From positions 451,001 to 515,000 of the forward strand of contig CAWZYM010000409.1 in assembly GCA_963966185.1 (NCBI GenBank): DNA of 64,000 bases, read 5' to 3'. The position numbers were made by a program, and so were the translations under genes. Source of the DNA: Rhabditoides inermis. Taxonomy: Eukaryota > Nematoda > Chromadorea > Rhabditida > Rhabditidae. The notes beneath the pieces were generated by a model. It was not told where the DNA came from, did no database searches, and saw only the letters and a list, made by a program, of their open reading frames with translations. Shown piece by piece: positions 10,296-20,904 of this stretch (positions are counted from its first letter, which is position 1; every line of letters starts with the position of its first letter).

Positions 10296-12700
10296 ATTTG
10301 TCTACCCGTTTATACACCGTTTCTACTCTCTCTTCCCGTGTTGTTTCCATGTGGTTTCTCGTTTGGACGCAATCATTGTCTCTGCGCTCATCTATCCGCT
10401 TTGACACCACATAGGCTCTGTGATCTATCATCTGTTATCACTCCCGCTCGCATTCTAGATAGTATTCCTCATGTGTGATATATTGTGATAACAGATGATA
10501 TGTATGCAACCTTTGTCGGAGTGCGCTTAGCTAAACAGGGTGCAATCCCTCAATGGCGAAGCAAACTCGTGATTGTCGAATCCGATTACAACAGTACTTG
10601 AGACTGTTCCTATCATACAGCAGTACGTATGCGACTGTTACCACTTACATTGAGCGTTGGAAGGAAGGTGTGTCAATTGCGACTCACTCTTCCTCTCCTT
10701 CGACTCTCTCTCTCTTGCTTGCGCTCCGGCGTACATCAGCCAACCGAGTGATCTCGGGGGTTCGGTTCCTATCTCAGGACACCCACATGCTCTTTATAGT
10801 CACCAGCCGCCCGACTGACAGCGGCAAGACTGGCTGACACAAAATCTGGCAACTGCTCTCTCAAGTGGTGGATTATTGGTAACATAAACCCACATATACT
10901 AGCGGATCCGACCGCAACTACGCTCATTACAAATGACAATGACACTGATTTCCGTACTTCAACTTCACATTTCGGAACGAAAAAGAGTTCTAGAAAAATA
11001 CTAATTGCGTCACCTTCATGGATGAGAACGGTAAACCGTTAAACTAATAGACAGACAGTTTGAAAAATACGTTTACACGCAATAGTGCGTTTTTACAAAC
11101 ATACGTGCAAACAGAGAGTCTGAGTGAATGACCTCGAATTTCAATGACACAACATGTGCGCTTTGAGATAGTCGTGTAGTCAAGGGCCCATATGATCACA
11201 CGGCTTGTTTCTTTGCGTACTGAAGTGTACATCTTCTTTTTTTTTGGCGACGTGACGACGTCGGCCTGCTAACTCTGCTAAAGAAGCATACATACCTATT
11301 ACCAGTTCCGCTTGAAAATGCTTATTTCAATATACTGTGTTCCACACAAATATGTGTTCCACAACAAATAACGCAATTGTGCATACCATGCAGAAATCTC
11401 AAGTACCGCACAGCTGAATTCTTCAGAGTATTCAAAAAGGAACCTAGCATTGCCAATCGCCGAGAAACGATAGCTGAACCTCTGGTCTCTGAGTTACGCA
11501 TTCAGTCACAATAATTTGTATCAGAGCGCTCCACTGGATTCTGCATAACAAAGCCACATACAGTCGGCTAATTGAAATGAATGAATATACGTACAAAAAT
11601 GTAACTACTCAACTTACAACCAACACAACACGATTTCCTCTCGTTTATACTTATACTTCTTCAATGCGAGAACATCATAATTCATAATTTCGTTTTAACT
11701 ATTCCTTTCATAGATGCATCGCACGCAGCGCACGTCTCACAAAGTTACAATACTTTCATACGTGCATTTGCAGTCTCTCCTTCCGTTTGGAACTTTGAAC
11801 ACTACAGTAAGACTGACATGTTTCTTGGTCGCAGCGGCCCGCAATCAGTCAAGCGTGCGCGTTACATATACAATTATCTCGTGTGAGCGCGGCGCTCTTG
11901 AATAAGCCATGGATCTGTCCACAAAAAAAGCTGGCCACAAAAAAGAGTACTTGAATAACCAATCAGGCAGAAGGGCAGTCAAGAGGAAGTGATGTCTGCT
12001 CGCTACCGTACACCCATTCGCGCGCACCAAATTGCATATTCAAGGGGCCGCCGCGCAGCTTCCGGCAATCATGCCAATTGCTCATTCAAGTGTTCGGCAC
12101 CCCGCTCCCTCCGCTTTCCGCGAAAACCTCTTTCATGCGTGCGAAATTGCTTATTCCTCATACCTCGCTCCTCGCAGAGCAACCGACATACGAAACTATT
12201 CGCTCACAAATAGAGGGGTTACAAAATACATACATACATATGTTCACTTTCAGTCCGCATATAAAGCCATTACATGCACTATCTACTATCTACGCCAACG
12301 ATACGTATTGTTCTACATACACAGCACAGACTCTTCTACATACACAGCACAGATTCTCGTCCAGTCTGTCTTTCAAATATCATTTGGTCATTTGTGTCTC
12401 GATAATCGACATCTCGTCGACATCTCGTCGCGTAACCGATAATCGCCAGCTTCCCGACTGTCTATTGCGAATGCTGACATAATAATTTGCACAATGCAGT
12501 ACATACATACTCAATGACAAATCACAAACGCGCAACGCATATACGCATTATATACTGAACAGCAATTCTTATATACTCAACGTTTCTGTCATTACATAAT
12601 CATACTCATTTGAGTTATCATATTAGTGACGTGTCGGTTACGGTAGTTTTGCCTCCACCCATTTCCACTCACCACCAATAGGCAAAGGAGGTGGAGACTT
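10296..12700. other. Long non-coding interior of LTR element
   Basis: This 2.4-kb stretch holds no recognisable gene. The open frames are short, overlap on both strands and lack family motifs. The only clear structure is a perfect inverted repeat: ATCATCTGTTATCAC (10427-10441) and GTGATAACAGATGAT (10485-10499), a 15-bp stem with a 43-nt loop. It may be the remnant of captured or decayed sequence. Confidence 0.6.
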
Positions 12701-12727
12701 ATAGAAAAAAATCAAACGAAAAGGGCT

Positions 12728-12800
12728 CCAATAGGACCAAGGGGGCGTGTTCCGGAACGCAGAGGAGTATATAAGACACTCCCGTTTCTCCATCCCTCAC
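12728..12800 (+). promoter_or_regulatory. Internal pol II core promoter upstream of gag
   Basis: A CCAAT box (12728-12732), a GC-rich GGGGGCGTG (12741-12749), the perfect palindrome GTTCCGGAAC, and TATATAAG (12768-12775) are in normal promoter order. Transcription would start near 12800, about 470 nt before the gag ATG. An internal TATA promoter is unusual for an LTR element, which normally starts transcription inside its 5' LTR. Promoter activity is inferred from motif order and spacing only. Confidence 0.65.
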
Positions 12801-12820
12801 TTCCCAGCCTGCGCTGCTCA

Positions 12821-13188
12821 GGAGAGGTCGCTCTCCTCTACCTTACCCTCTTAATTTTCCTTACACTTCTCTCAATAATACCGTATACGATATTGATTTT
12901 GTTCGTCAGTTTCTCTCGTTTCGTGTATTTTTTTGCCGCGCATTTGTTGTGTACCCTTCGCGCCACCTCTCGCTTTAAACGAGAGGAACGGTGGCCTAGA
13001 GCCATTACCACTGACGGTGGCCTCGAGCCATTACAACTTACGGTGGCCTAAAGCCATTACAACTGACACTCCGAACGGAGTCCGAATATAACACTCCGCA
13101 CGGAGTTTCCTCTTGACACCTGTGTCACTTGTCACATCGATCCGAAATCGATTATCTCTCCTAACCTATACCCTTGACACTTCGTGTC
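12821..13188 (+). promoter_or_regulatory. Hairpin-rich gag leader
   Basis: Short stems lie in series: GGAGAG-GTCG-CTCTCC (12821-12836); CCTCTCG / CGAGAGG (12966-12986); three 26-bp tandem repeats starting CGGTGGCCT (12989, 13015, 13041), each with TGGC / GCCA; ACTCC-GAAC-GGAGT (13068-13081); ACTCC-GCAC-GGAGT (13093-13106); GACAC-CT-GTGTC (13115-13126); ATCGAT-ccgaa-ATCGAT (13136-13152); and GACAC-TTC-GTGTC (13176-13188). All lie between the predicted start site and the gag ATG. A packaging or translational role is inference. Confidence 0.7.
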
Positions 13189-13268
13189 GATCATACAATC
13201 GCTCTTTCTCACAGTTTGTCATTGATTACTCGTGATATTACAACATCCTTATTCAGGAACAATCGGAG

Positions 13269-14732
13269 ATGGTGAATCTGGTCGAATTCGCGTCGAAAAT
13301 CGACATCCATGTTCAAATAGTTAAAAGTTTTACAGCAGCAGCAATTTCAAACCACTCACATGGAACCGCCTACACAGGCGGAGTCGAAGCACAAGTCCAG
13401 CTCGCCAACGAAAACAAAGAAAAAATAAAAACTGATTTGGAACTCATTGCGACATCAATGGATGCAATGCTTGACTACATCACAAAAGGAGTGACGAACA
13501 CACATCAAAGAACAAAGAGACAAGAAGATCTTTTACAGATACACACCATCCTGAAAAATAAACAAAGCATAGTGGAAGAATTGTCTTCTAAGGTGAAACA
13601 AACAAACATGGCACTCATGAAACGTCTTGAGGAAATTCAAGCTCTGGCTGAGCATCTGCAAACAACGATCATAATATCGTTGCCTAGAAAAGATTATTAC
13701 ACGGACATAGAGATAACCACAAAGTGCAAACTGAACACGTTGATGGACATCATTCAGGAAATGATTGGAGTTGAAAATGAACCTGACTTCAAGCAGGAAT
13801 CCTCCTCACACACTTCGCATTCGTCCGACAAAGGTATCTCAGTTGATACCGTCAGCAAGATACTAACAAAAGACAAGATAATGACATTCTCCGGAGAACC
13901 CGGAGAAAGCTTCTTAGAGTTTATATCAATCTTCGATACCCTCGTTCATAGGAATACACAAATTCCTGTCGTTCTGAAGTTTCTGACACTCAAATCGAAA
14001 CTACATGGAACAGCATTATCTCTCATCTCACGGTTTAAACTAAGAGAAGAATTATACATTCGCGCATACGACAAATTAAGACATAAGTATGGAGCGAAAC
14101 AATGCCAGTTGAGTGATCTCTACGATCAACTAACGCACATAAAACCAGCAACAGAACAAATTGACAACATTCGAGAAACCTTTAATAAGGTAACATCCAT
14201 TGTTTACGAACTCGAAACTCTTGATGTAAGCATCAACAGTGTATTTATCACACATCTCATCCGACGCAAGATGCCACTTTCTATAATCGACGAATTGATG
14301 AAAAAGAACGAGTCACCAGACACCGACATGGACACAAAAGAAATGCTGAACTTCATTGAAGACATTATCGAACGCAAAGAGTCGGTTGTTTCAGATTGCA
14401 AAGATACCTACTCCGACTACTCTCGTGAGATGCATACGATGTTTGCTCATCATGAATACGGTGAGCAGGAGAAATTCGAAGAAGTTTGTGAATATTGTGG
14501 TAACGATCAACATAGTTCTCTCGATTGCGATGAATATCGCACCGGAGAAGAGCGTCGCCAAGCTCTACTTGACCAAGACAGGTGCTACAAGTGTCTCAAT
14601 ACATTTGATCACGACATTGAAGATTGCAATGGAGAAAATTGCGAAGCATGCGGAGAAGATGACCATCACTTCACTTGTTGTTCGACAACTTATCCTGATG
14701 AAGAAGATAACGAATACACTGACCAAAACTAA
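13269..14732 (+). CDS. gag: BEL/Pao-type Gag polyprotein (stand-alone)
   Basis: The product is 487 aa, a structural Gag expected to form retrotransposon particles and bind RNA. Residues 40-135 are helical and heptad-like. Residues about 205-375 resemble the DUF1759 Gag core of BEL/Pao elements (FSGEPGESFLEF..FDTLV, then L.SKL.G.AL, then RHKYG, then ITHLIRRKMP). Three zinc knuckles follow: C407-C410-H415-C420, C439-C442-H448-C453 and C458-C461-H466-C471, a spacing typical of BEL/Pao. The C-terminus is acidic. The frame stops at TAA with no protease or pol continuation in any frame. ATG 13269 is chosen because it follows the internal promoter and structured leader. The frame is intact. Confidence 0.85.
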   Translation: MVNLVEFASKIDIHVQIVKSFTAAAISNHSHGTAYTGGVEAQVQLANENKEKIKTDLELIATSMDAMLDYITKGVTNTHQRTKRQEDLLQIHTILKNKQSIVEELSSKVKQTNMALMKRLEEIQALAEHLQTTIIISLPRKDYYTDIEITTKCKLNTLMDIIQEMIGVENEPDFKQESSSHTSHSSDKGISVDTVSKILTKDKIMTFSGEPGESFLEFISIFDTLVHRNTQIPVVLKFLTLKSKLHGTALSLISRFKLREELYIRAYDKLRHKYGAKQCQLSDLYDQLTHIKPATEQIDNIRETFNKVTSIVYELETLDVSINSVFITHLIRRKMPLSIIDELMKKNESPDTDMDTKEMLNFIEDIIERKESVVSDCKDTYSDYSREMHTMFAHHEYGEQEKFEEVCEYCGNDQHSSLDCDEYRTGEERRQALLDQDRCYKCLNTFDHDIEDCNGENCEACGEDDHHFTCCSTTYPDEEDNEYTDQN

Positions 14733-15379
14733 TCACATCGAAAAAAAAAAAAAAAAAAAGTGTTCCCATTTTCTTATGAACAATTCGTTTTTGCATCACC
14801 TATATCTATTCCTGCATTAAAAAAAAACAGAAAAAAGTAAACAACGTTGTACACGTTTTATCAAGGAAGAATATGACATACGTATTGTGTTATTTCCGCT
14901 ATTTTTATGAAATAAAGGAACAGATGAAATAAAGGAACAGTATCCATATGTTTTCAAGTCAGAGAAAAGCAAGTAATATCAATATGTTTCAATAAATATA
15001 CAATGTTTCTTATCGTCTTATCGCGTTTCAAACTTAAGTATATAATCTCTTAAATCCTGATTCTTACTCGTTTGTTCAAGAACATATGTTTATTTCCTGC
15101 GTACATAAAACATTGTTTTCCTTTTCGCCGTCGCCCGGGAGGTGCCCACATACACTGCTAGTGTAGTACGCAAAAGAAATACCTGTAAAATGTAAACTAC
15201 AAGCGTGAACGGCATATTTGTTATGTCTACAATCCTACAAGAACCACAAAGGTTCTTCTAACTCGTACCCCAGGGTACGAGTTCTTCTTCGTCGTCTTCG
15301 CGTCTACATCCCGTCCACTCGTCCGCCCCAGCGACCTCCACTGCCAGCGCGACTGACACCAGGAGCCATCAAGTCGCCC
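14733..15379 (+). other. 3' non-coding interior of LTR element
   Basis: A run of 18 A (14742-14759) lies just after the gag stop. Two poly(A) signals AATAAA (14911-14916 and 14928-14933) sit in a repeated 'gaaataaaggaacag'. A near-perfect hairpin AACTCGTACCC / GGGTACGAGTT is at 15261-15284. No pol-derived sequence was recognised. The A-run may mark a retrotransposition-linked deletion that removed pol, but this is inference. Confidence 0.6.
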
Positions 15380-15386
15380 GGGGGAG
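15380..15386 (+). other. Putative polypurine tract
   Basis: GGGGGAG directly precedes the 3' LTR. It is short but in the right place to prime plus-strand synthesis. Confidence 0.5.
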
Positions 15387-15789
15387 TGTCGTGGATGAGA
15401 TACTCTCACCACGCTAAGGTCTACGAAATGTACCCGCGTTCTCCTATCGACCTCTTCTCGACAACCACCGGAGAGAGAGGACCTGCCGGCGCTGTCTGCG
15501 CCCTCCATTCTCTCGTCTCTCTCTTCTCTCTACACCCGGCTAGAAGCCCCGCCCCGAGGGCAGACCAGACTTCTGAGGAGAGTGACAGGAGGCGGTGGCT
15601 CGCCTCCCTCCCAGAATCTCATATTATTGTATCTAATAAACCTTCAATATATTGGTTATTGATATGTTTGGGAAAGAGAGTTAGAATGCGGTTCTCGTTA
15701 TGTTCTTGTGTCCCCCACTGAACCACCACGTTTACTGTTTACAGTAGGAATCTCATCCTCTCATAGATAGGGCATTAGAATATACGAAA
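15387..15789 (+). repeat. 3' LTR
   Basis: 403 bp, identical by eye to 9875-10277, with AATAAA at 15635-15640. It is followed by CATAC, the second copy of the target duplication, and by the rest of the interrupted satellite monomer. Confidence 0.93.
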
Positions 15790-18700
15790 CATACGAGAGA
15801 GTGAAAGATCAGAGATTTAAGAAAATTCATATCAGTAGCAGTGATCAATATTTATTCTCATTATTACTGATCTACTGATAGGCTTTGACCGCGGAGGCGC
15901 GCGGAGCGTGCCGGAGCGCTTTCTATGTGCAAACGAGAAAGTGAACGATCAGAGAGTCGGAGAAAATTCATATCAGTAGCAGTGATCAATGCATTCTTAC
16001 TATTACTGATCTACTGATATATTTTGACCGCGGAGGCGCGCGGAGCGTGCCGGAGCGCTTTCTATGTGCATACGAGAAAGTGAACGATCAGAGAGCCGGA
16101 GAAAATTCATATCAGTAGCAGTGATCAATGCATTCTTACTATTACTGATCTACTGATATATTTTGACCGCGGAGGCGCGCGGAGCGTGCCGGAGCGCTTT
16201 CTATGTGCATACGAGAAAGTGAACGATCAGAGAGTCGGAGAAAATTCATATCAGTAGCAGTGATCAATGCATTCTTACTATTACTGATCTACTGATAGAA
16301 TTTGACCGCGGAGGCGCGCGGAGCGTGCCGGAGCGCTTTCTATGTGCATACGAGAGAAAGAAAGATCAGAGAGTCGGAGAAAATTCATATCTGTAGCAGT
16401 GATCAATGCATTCTTACTATTACTGATCTACTGATATATTTTGACCGCGGAGGCGCGCGGAGCGTGCCGGAGCGCTTTCTATGTGCATACGAGAAAGTGA
16501 ACGATCAGAGAGTCGGAGAAAATTCATATCAGTAGCAGTGATCAATGCATTCTTACTATTACTGATCTACTGATATATTTTGACCGCGGAGGCGCGCGGA
16601 ACGTGCCGGAGCGCTTTCTATGTGCATACGAGAAAGTGAACGATCAGAGAGTCGGAGAAAATTCATATCAGTAGCAGTGATCGATGCATTCTTACTATTA
16701 CTGATCTACTGATAGAATTTGACCGCGGAGGCGCGCGGAGCGTGCCGAGCGCTTTCTATGTGCATACGAGAGAAAGAAAGATCAGAGAGTCGGAGAAAAT
16801 TCATATCAGTAGCCGTGATCAATGCATTCTTACTATTACTGACCTACTGATAAATTTTGAACGCGGAGGCGCGCGGAGCGTGCCGGAGCGCTTTCTATGT
16901 GCATACGAGAGAAAGAACGATCAGAGAGTCGGAGAAAATTCATATCTGTAGCAGTGATCAATGCATTCTTACTATTACTGATCTACTGATATATTTTGAC
17001 CGCGGAGGCGCGCGGAGCGTGCCGGAGCGCTTTCTATGTGCAAACGAGAAAGTGAACGATCAGAGAGTCGGAGAAAATTCATATCAGTAGCAGTGATCAA
17101 TGCATTCTTACTATTACTGATCTACTGATATATTTTGACCGCGGAGGCGCGCGGAGCGTGCCGGAGCGCTTTCTATGTGCATACGAGAGAGTGAACGATC
17201 AGAGAGTCGGAGAAAATTCATATCAGTAGCAGTGATCAATGCATTCTTACTATTACTGATCTACTGATATATTTTGACCGCGGAGGCGCGCGGAGCGTGT
17301 CGGAGCGCTTTCTATGTGCATACGAGAAAGTGAACGATCAGAGAGTCGGAGAAAATTCATATCAGTAGCAGTGATCAATGCATTCTTACTATTACTGATC
17401 TACTGATATATTTTGACCGCGGAGGCGCGCGGAGCGTGCCGGAGCGCTTTCTATGTGCATACGAGAAAGTGAACGATCAGAGAGTCGGAGAAAATTCATA
17501 TCAGTAGCAGTGATCAATGCATTCTTACTATTACTGATCTACTGATAGAATTTGACCGCGGAGGCGCGCGGAGCGTGCCGGAGCGCTTTCTATGTGCATG
17601 CGAGAGAAAGAAAGATCAGAGAGTCGGAGAAAATTCATATCAGTAGCCGTGATCAATGCATTCTTACTAATACTGATCTACTGATAAATTTTAAACGCGG
17701 AGGCGCGGAGCGTGCCGGAGCGCTTTCTATGTGCATACGAGAGAAAGAAAGATCAGAGAGTCGGAGAAAATTCATATCTGTAGCAGTGATCAATGCATTC
17801 TTACTATTACTGATCTACTGATATATTTTGACCGCGGAGGCGCGCGGAGCGTGCCGGAGCGCTTTCTATGTGCAAACGAGAAAGTGAACGATCAGAGAGT
17901 CGGAGAAAATTCATATCAGTAGCAGTGATCAATGCATTCTTACTATTACTGATCTACTGATATATTTTGACCGCGGAGGCGCGCGGAGCGTGCCGGAGCG
18001 CTTTCTATGTGCATACGAGAAAGTGAACGATCAGAGAGTCGGAGAAAATTCATATCAGTAGCAGTGATCAATGCATTCTTACTATTACTGATCTACTGAT
18101 ATATTTTGACCACGGAGGCGCGCGGAACGTGCCGGAGCGCTTTCTATGTGCATACGAGAGAAAGAAAGATCAGAGAGTCGGAGAAAATTCATATCAGTAG
18201 CAGTGATCAATGCATTCTTACTATTACTGATCTACTGATATATTTTGACCGCGGAGGCGCGCGGAGCGTGCCGGAGCGCTTTCTATGTGCAAACGAGAAA
18301 GTGAACGATCAGAGAGTCGGAGAAAATTCATATCAGTAGCAGTGATCAATGCATTCTTACTATTACTGATCTACTGATATATTTTGACCGCGGAGGCGCG
18401 CGGAGCGTGCCGGAGCGCTTTCTATGTGCATACGAGAAAGTGAACGATCAGAGAGTCGGAGAAAATTCATATCAGTAGCAGTGATCAATGCATTCTTACT
18501 ATTACTGATCTACTGATATATTTTGACCGCGGAGGCGCGCGGAACGTGCCGGAGCGCTTTCTATGTGCATACGAGAGAAAGAAAGATCAGAGAGTCGGAG
18601 AAAATTCATATCAGTAGCAGTGATCAATGCATTCTTACTATTACTGATCTACTGATAGAATTTGACCGCGGAGGCGCGCGGAGCGTGCCGAGCGCTTTCT

Positions 18701-19650
18701 ATGTGCATACGAGAGAAAGAAAGATCAGAGAGTCGGAGAAAATTCATATCAGTAGCCGTGATCAATGCATTCTTACTATTACTGATCTACTGATAAATTT
18801 TGAACGCGGAGGCGCGCGGAGCGTGCCGGAGCGCTTTCTATGTGCATACGAGAGAAAGAACGATCAGAGAGTCGGAGAAAATTCATATCTGTAGCAGTGA
18901 TCAATGCATTCTTACTATTACTGATCTACTGATAGAATTTGACCGCGGAGGCGCGCGGAGCGTGCCGAGCGCTTTCTATGTGCATACGAGAGAAAGAAAG
19001 ATCAGAGAGTCGGAGAAAATTCATATCAGTAGCAGTGATCAATGCATTCTTACTATTACTGATCTACTGATAGAATTTGACCGCGGAGGCGCGCGGAGCG
19101 TGCCGAGCGCTTTCTATGTGCATACGAGAGAAAGAAAGATCAGAGAGTCGGAGAAAATTCATATCAGTAGCCGTGATCAATGCATTCTTACTATTACTGA
19201 TCTACTGATAAATTTTGAACGCGGAGGCGCGCGGAGCGTGCCGGAGCGCTTTCTATGTGCATACGAGAGAAAGAACGATCAGAGAGTCGGAGAAAATTCA
19301 TATCTGTAGCAGTGATCAATGCATTCTTACTATTACTGATCTACTGATATATTTTGACCGCGGAGGCGCGCGGAGCGTGCCGGAGCGCTTTCTATGTGCG
19401 TACGAAAGAGTGAAAGCTCAGAGAGTAGGAGAGAAGGCATATCAGTATCAGTGATCAGTATATTATTATAATTACTGATTCACTGATCGGCTTTGACCGC
19501 GGAGGCGCGCGATGCGTGCCGGAGCGCCCTCCATGTGCATACGAGAGAGTAAAATATCAGAGAGTAGGAGAAAATGCAAATCAGTATCAGTGATCATTAT
19601 TGTTATTTTTATTACTGATCTACTGATATGCTCTGACAGCGGAGCGTGCC
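15790..19650 (+). repeat. 139-bp satellite array (right of LTR element)
   Basis: About 28 highly similar monomers, mostly with a GGA loop and 'caatgcattcttactattac'. Markers such as 'cgagagaaagaaagatc', 'agccgtgatc' and 'gtgccgagcgc' recur in blocks several monomers long (for example near 16740, 18690, 18960 and 19100), showing higher-order duplication. A single-base deletion in 'gtgccgagcgc' shifts the spurious frames. Confidence 0.95.
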
Positions 19651-20904
19651 GGAGCGCCTTCTATGAGCATAGTAAATACATCTGTAGAAAAACAGTCAAC
19701 CAGATACTATCAACCAGATATGTAGACTGTGACACTTTCTATTTATTTAAATTTACTGAAAAAAATATGGAAATAAAAAAGATCAGTCATCTACTGGAAG
19801 ACTGACAACAGCACTTCTAGCACAGCTCCTAATAGCACTTCCAGAGCACATATCAAGTCGATCTATATATCAATCGATAGATAATTTTCTCCTCTATTTT
19901 ATACCTATATTTCTAGCGCGCGAAGCGCGCTAGTTGCCTGTGTGTGTAAAATGCCCTATGGTTTCCGTCCGTCCGTCCGTACGTCCATCGCTCTACCGCG
20001 CCACCCACTACTCCTATCTAGACAAACGTGACATCGATCCGATGGTCTCGGTCCCGAGATGCAGGATTCCAATTTTCAGCCCTTTATCTCTCATATCCGC
20101 GGAGCTATAAGCTCAAGAATGTCCGACGAAATAGCGCGTAATCAGAGAGAGTCAGACACAAAAGCGGCGAAATAGTGTGTCAGATGAAGAGACGGGTCAC
20201 TGACGAATCGGCTGTGGCGAGTAGACCTTACAAGAACGAGCACTGCGGATCGCAGACTTCAGCTATCGAAAAACGGTTTCGACGTCACTCCTCTACACTC
20301 ACTCACCTACAAATCTGCCCGTAATCTTTTTATAACTCCTTCTGGTTTCCTTTCACGAAGTGATTTAGTCGAGGCGAGGCGACACCAAACAGTTGTCGCG
20401 GGCTGTTCAAGAAAACTAGGCAATCGTGTAAGGTCTCCCTTCACTACAACATGTAAATAGGTGGCCACTACACTTCTACCAAAATTTGCATCTTTTTGTG
20501 ACCTCTGACGCCCGCTATCAATTAAATTCCTCTAATCGACGTCGTTTTATTGCCCCGCGACGAGAAAGTGTGGCGAGGTGAGAGTGCGCCAGCTGCCAGT
20601 CTGTCTGCTGTTAGAGAAAGAGACAGTCAATTGTGCAAATAAGCGAGAACATCACCACGCACAACGAAACAGCTCACCACACTCCAATTCTATATTCTGC
20701 AATAGCTACAATAAAACATTTCTATATTCACTCACGACATCCTATATTCAGCCAGGGAAGTGAGGCGAGGCGAAAGAGTGCTACTACGTAGTACGCTCTA
20801 CCACCTCCTTTTCTCATCCCTCTTTTCTTTGTCTCTCTCTCTTATATAAATTTTAAGATATTAACTGACTGATAACTAATAAGTAATATTTGTCAACCAG
20901 TTGT

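Larger units (their letters stand above)
9875..15789 (+). mobile_element. Complete gag-only LTR retrotransposon, BEL/Pao type
   Basis: The two 403-bp direct repeats at 9875-10277 and 15387-15789 look identical throughout, so the insertion is young. The 5-bp target duplication CATAC (9870-9874 and 15790-15794) matches the satellite sequence at the insertion point. A TGG-initiated primer-binding-site candidate abuts the 5' LTR, and GGGGGAG abuts the 3' LTR. The 5.1-kb interior codes only for a BEL/Pao-like Gag. No protease, RT, RNase H or integrase was found on either strand, so it should depend on pol from another element. A 5-bp duplication fits BEL/Pao. Confidence 0.9.
7644..19933 (+). mobile_element. 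Family 1 unit E3, interrupted by an LTR retrotransposon
   Basis: Begins TCGGGTGTAAGTG at 7644 and ends with the GAA hairpin at 19913-19933, after which the expected TC reads TT. It holds the head to about 8540, (CT)n tracts at 8541-8606 and 8700-8767, and a satellite array from about 8850. The LTR retrotransposon at 9875-15789 splits that array, which resumes from 15790 to about 19650. Without the insertion the unit is about 6.4 kb. Its array is the longest here, with more than 30 monomers. Confidence 0.65.

Noticed and set aside
10293..12482. Several overlapping open frames inside the LTR element
   Set aside because: Short, on both strands and in overlapping frames, with no recognisable motifs.
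15218..15721. 167-codon frame spanning the 3' LTR boundary
   Set aside because: Most of it is LTR sequence and is also open in the 5' LTR. Non-coding by position and composition.
16302..19454. Many open frames of 60-170 codons with 'DRGGARSVPERFLCAYE'-like peptides (also at 3833, 22765, 41397, 58754, 61739, 63072)
   Set aside because: They are satellite read-through. The 139-bp monomer happens to lack stops in some phases, and the peptides repeat with the monomer and end at random mutations.
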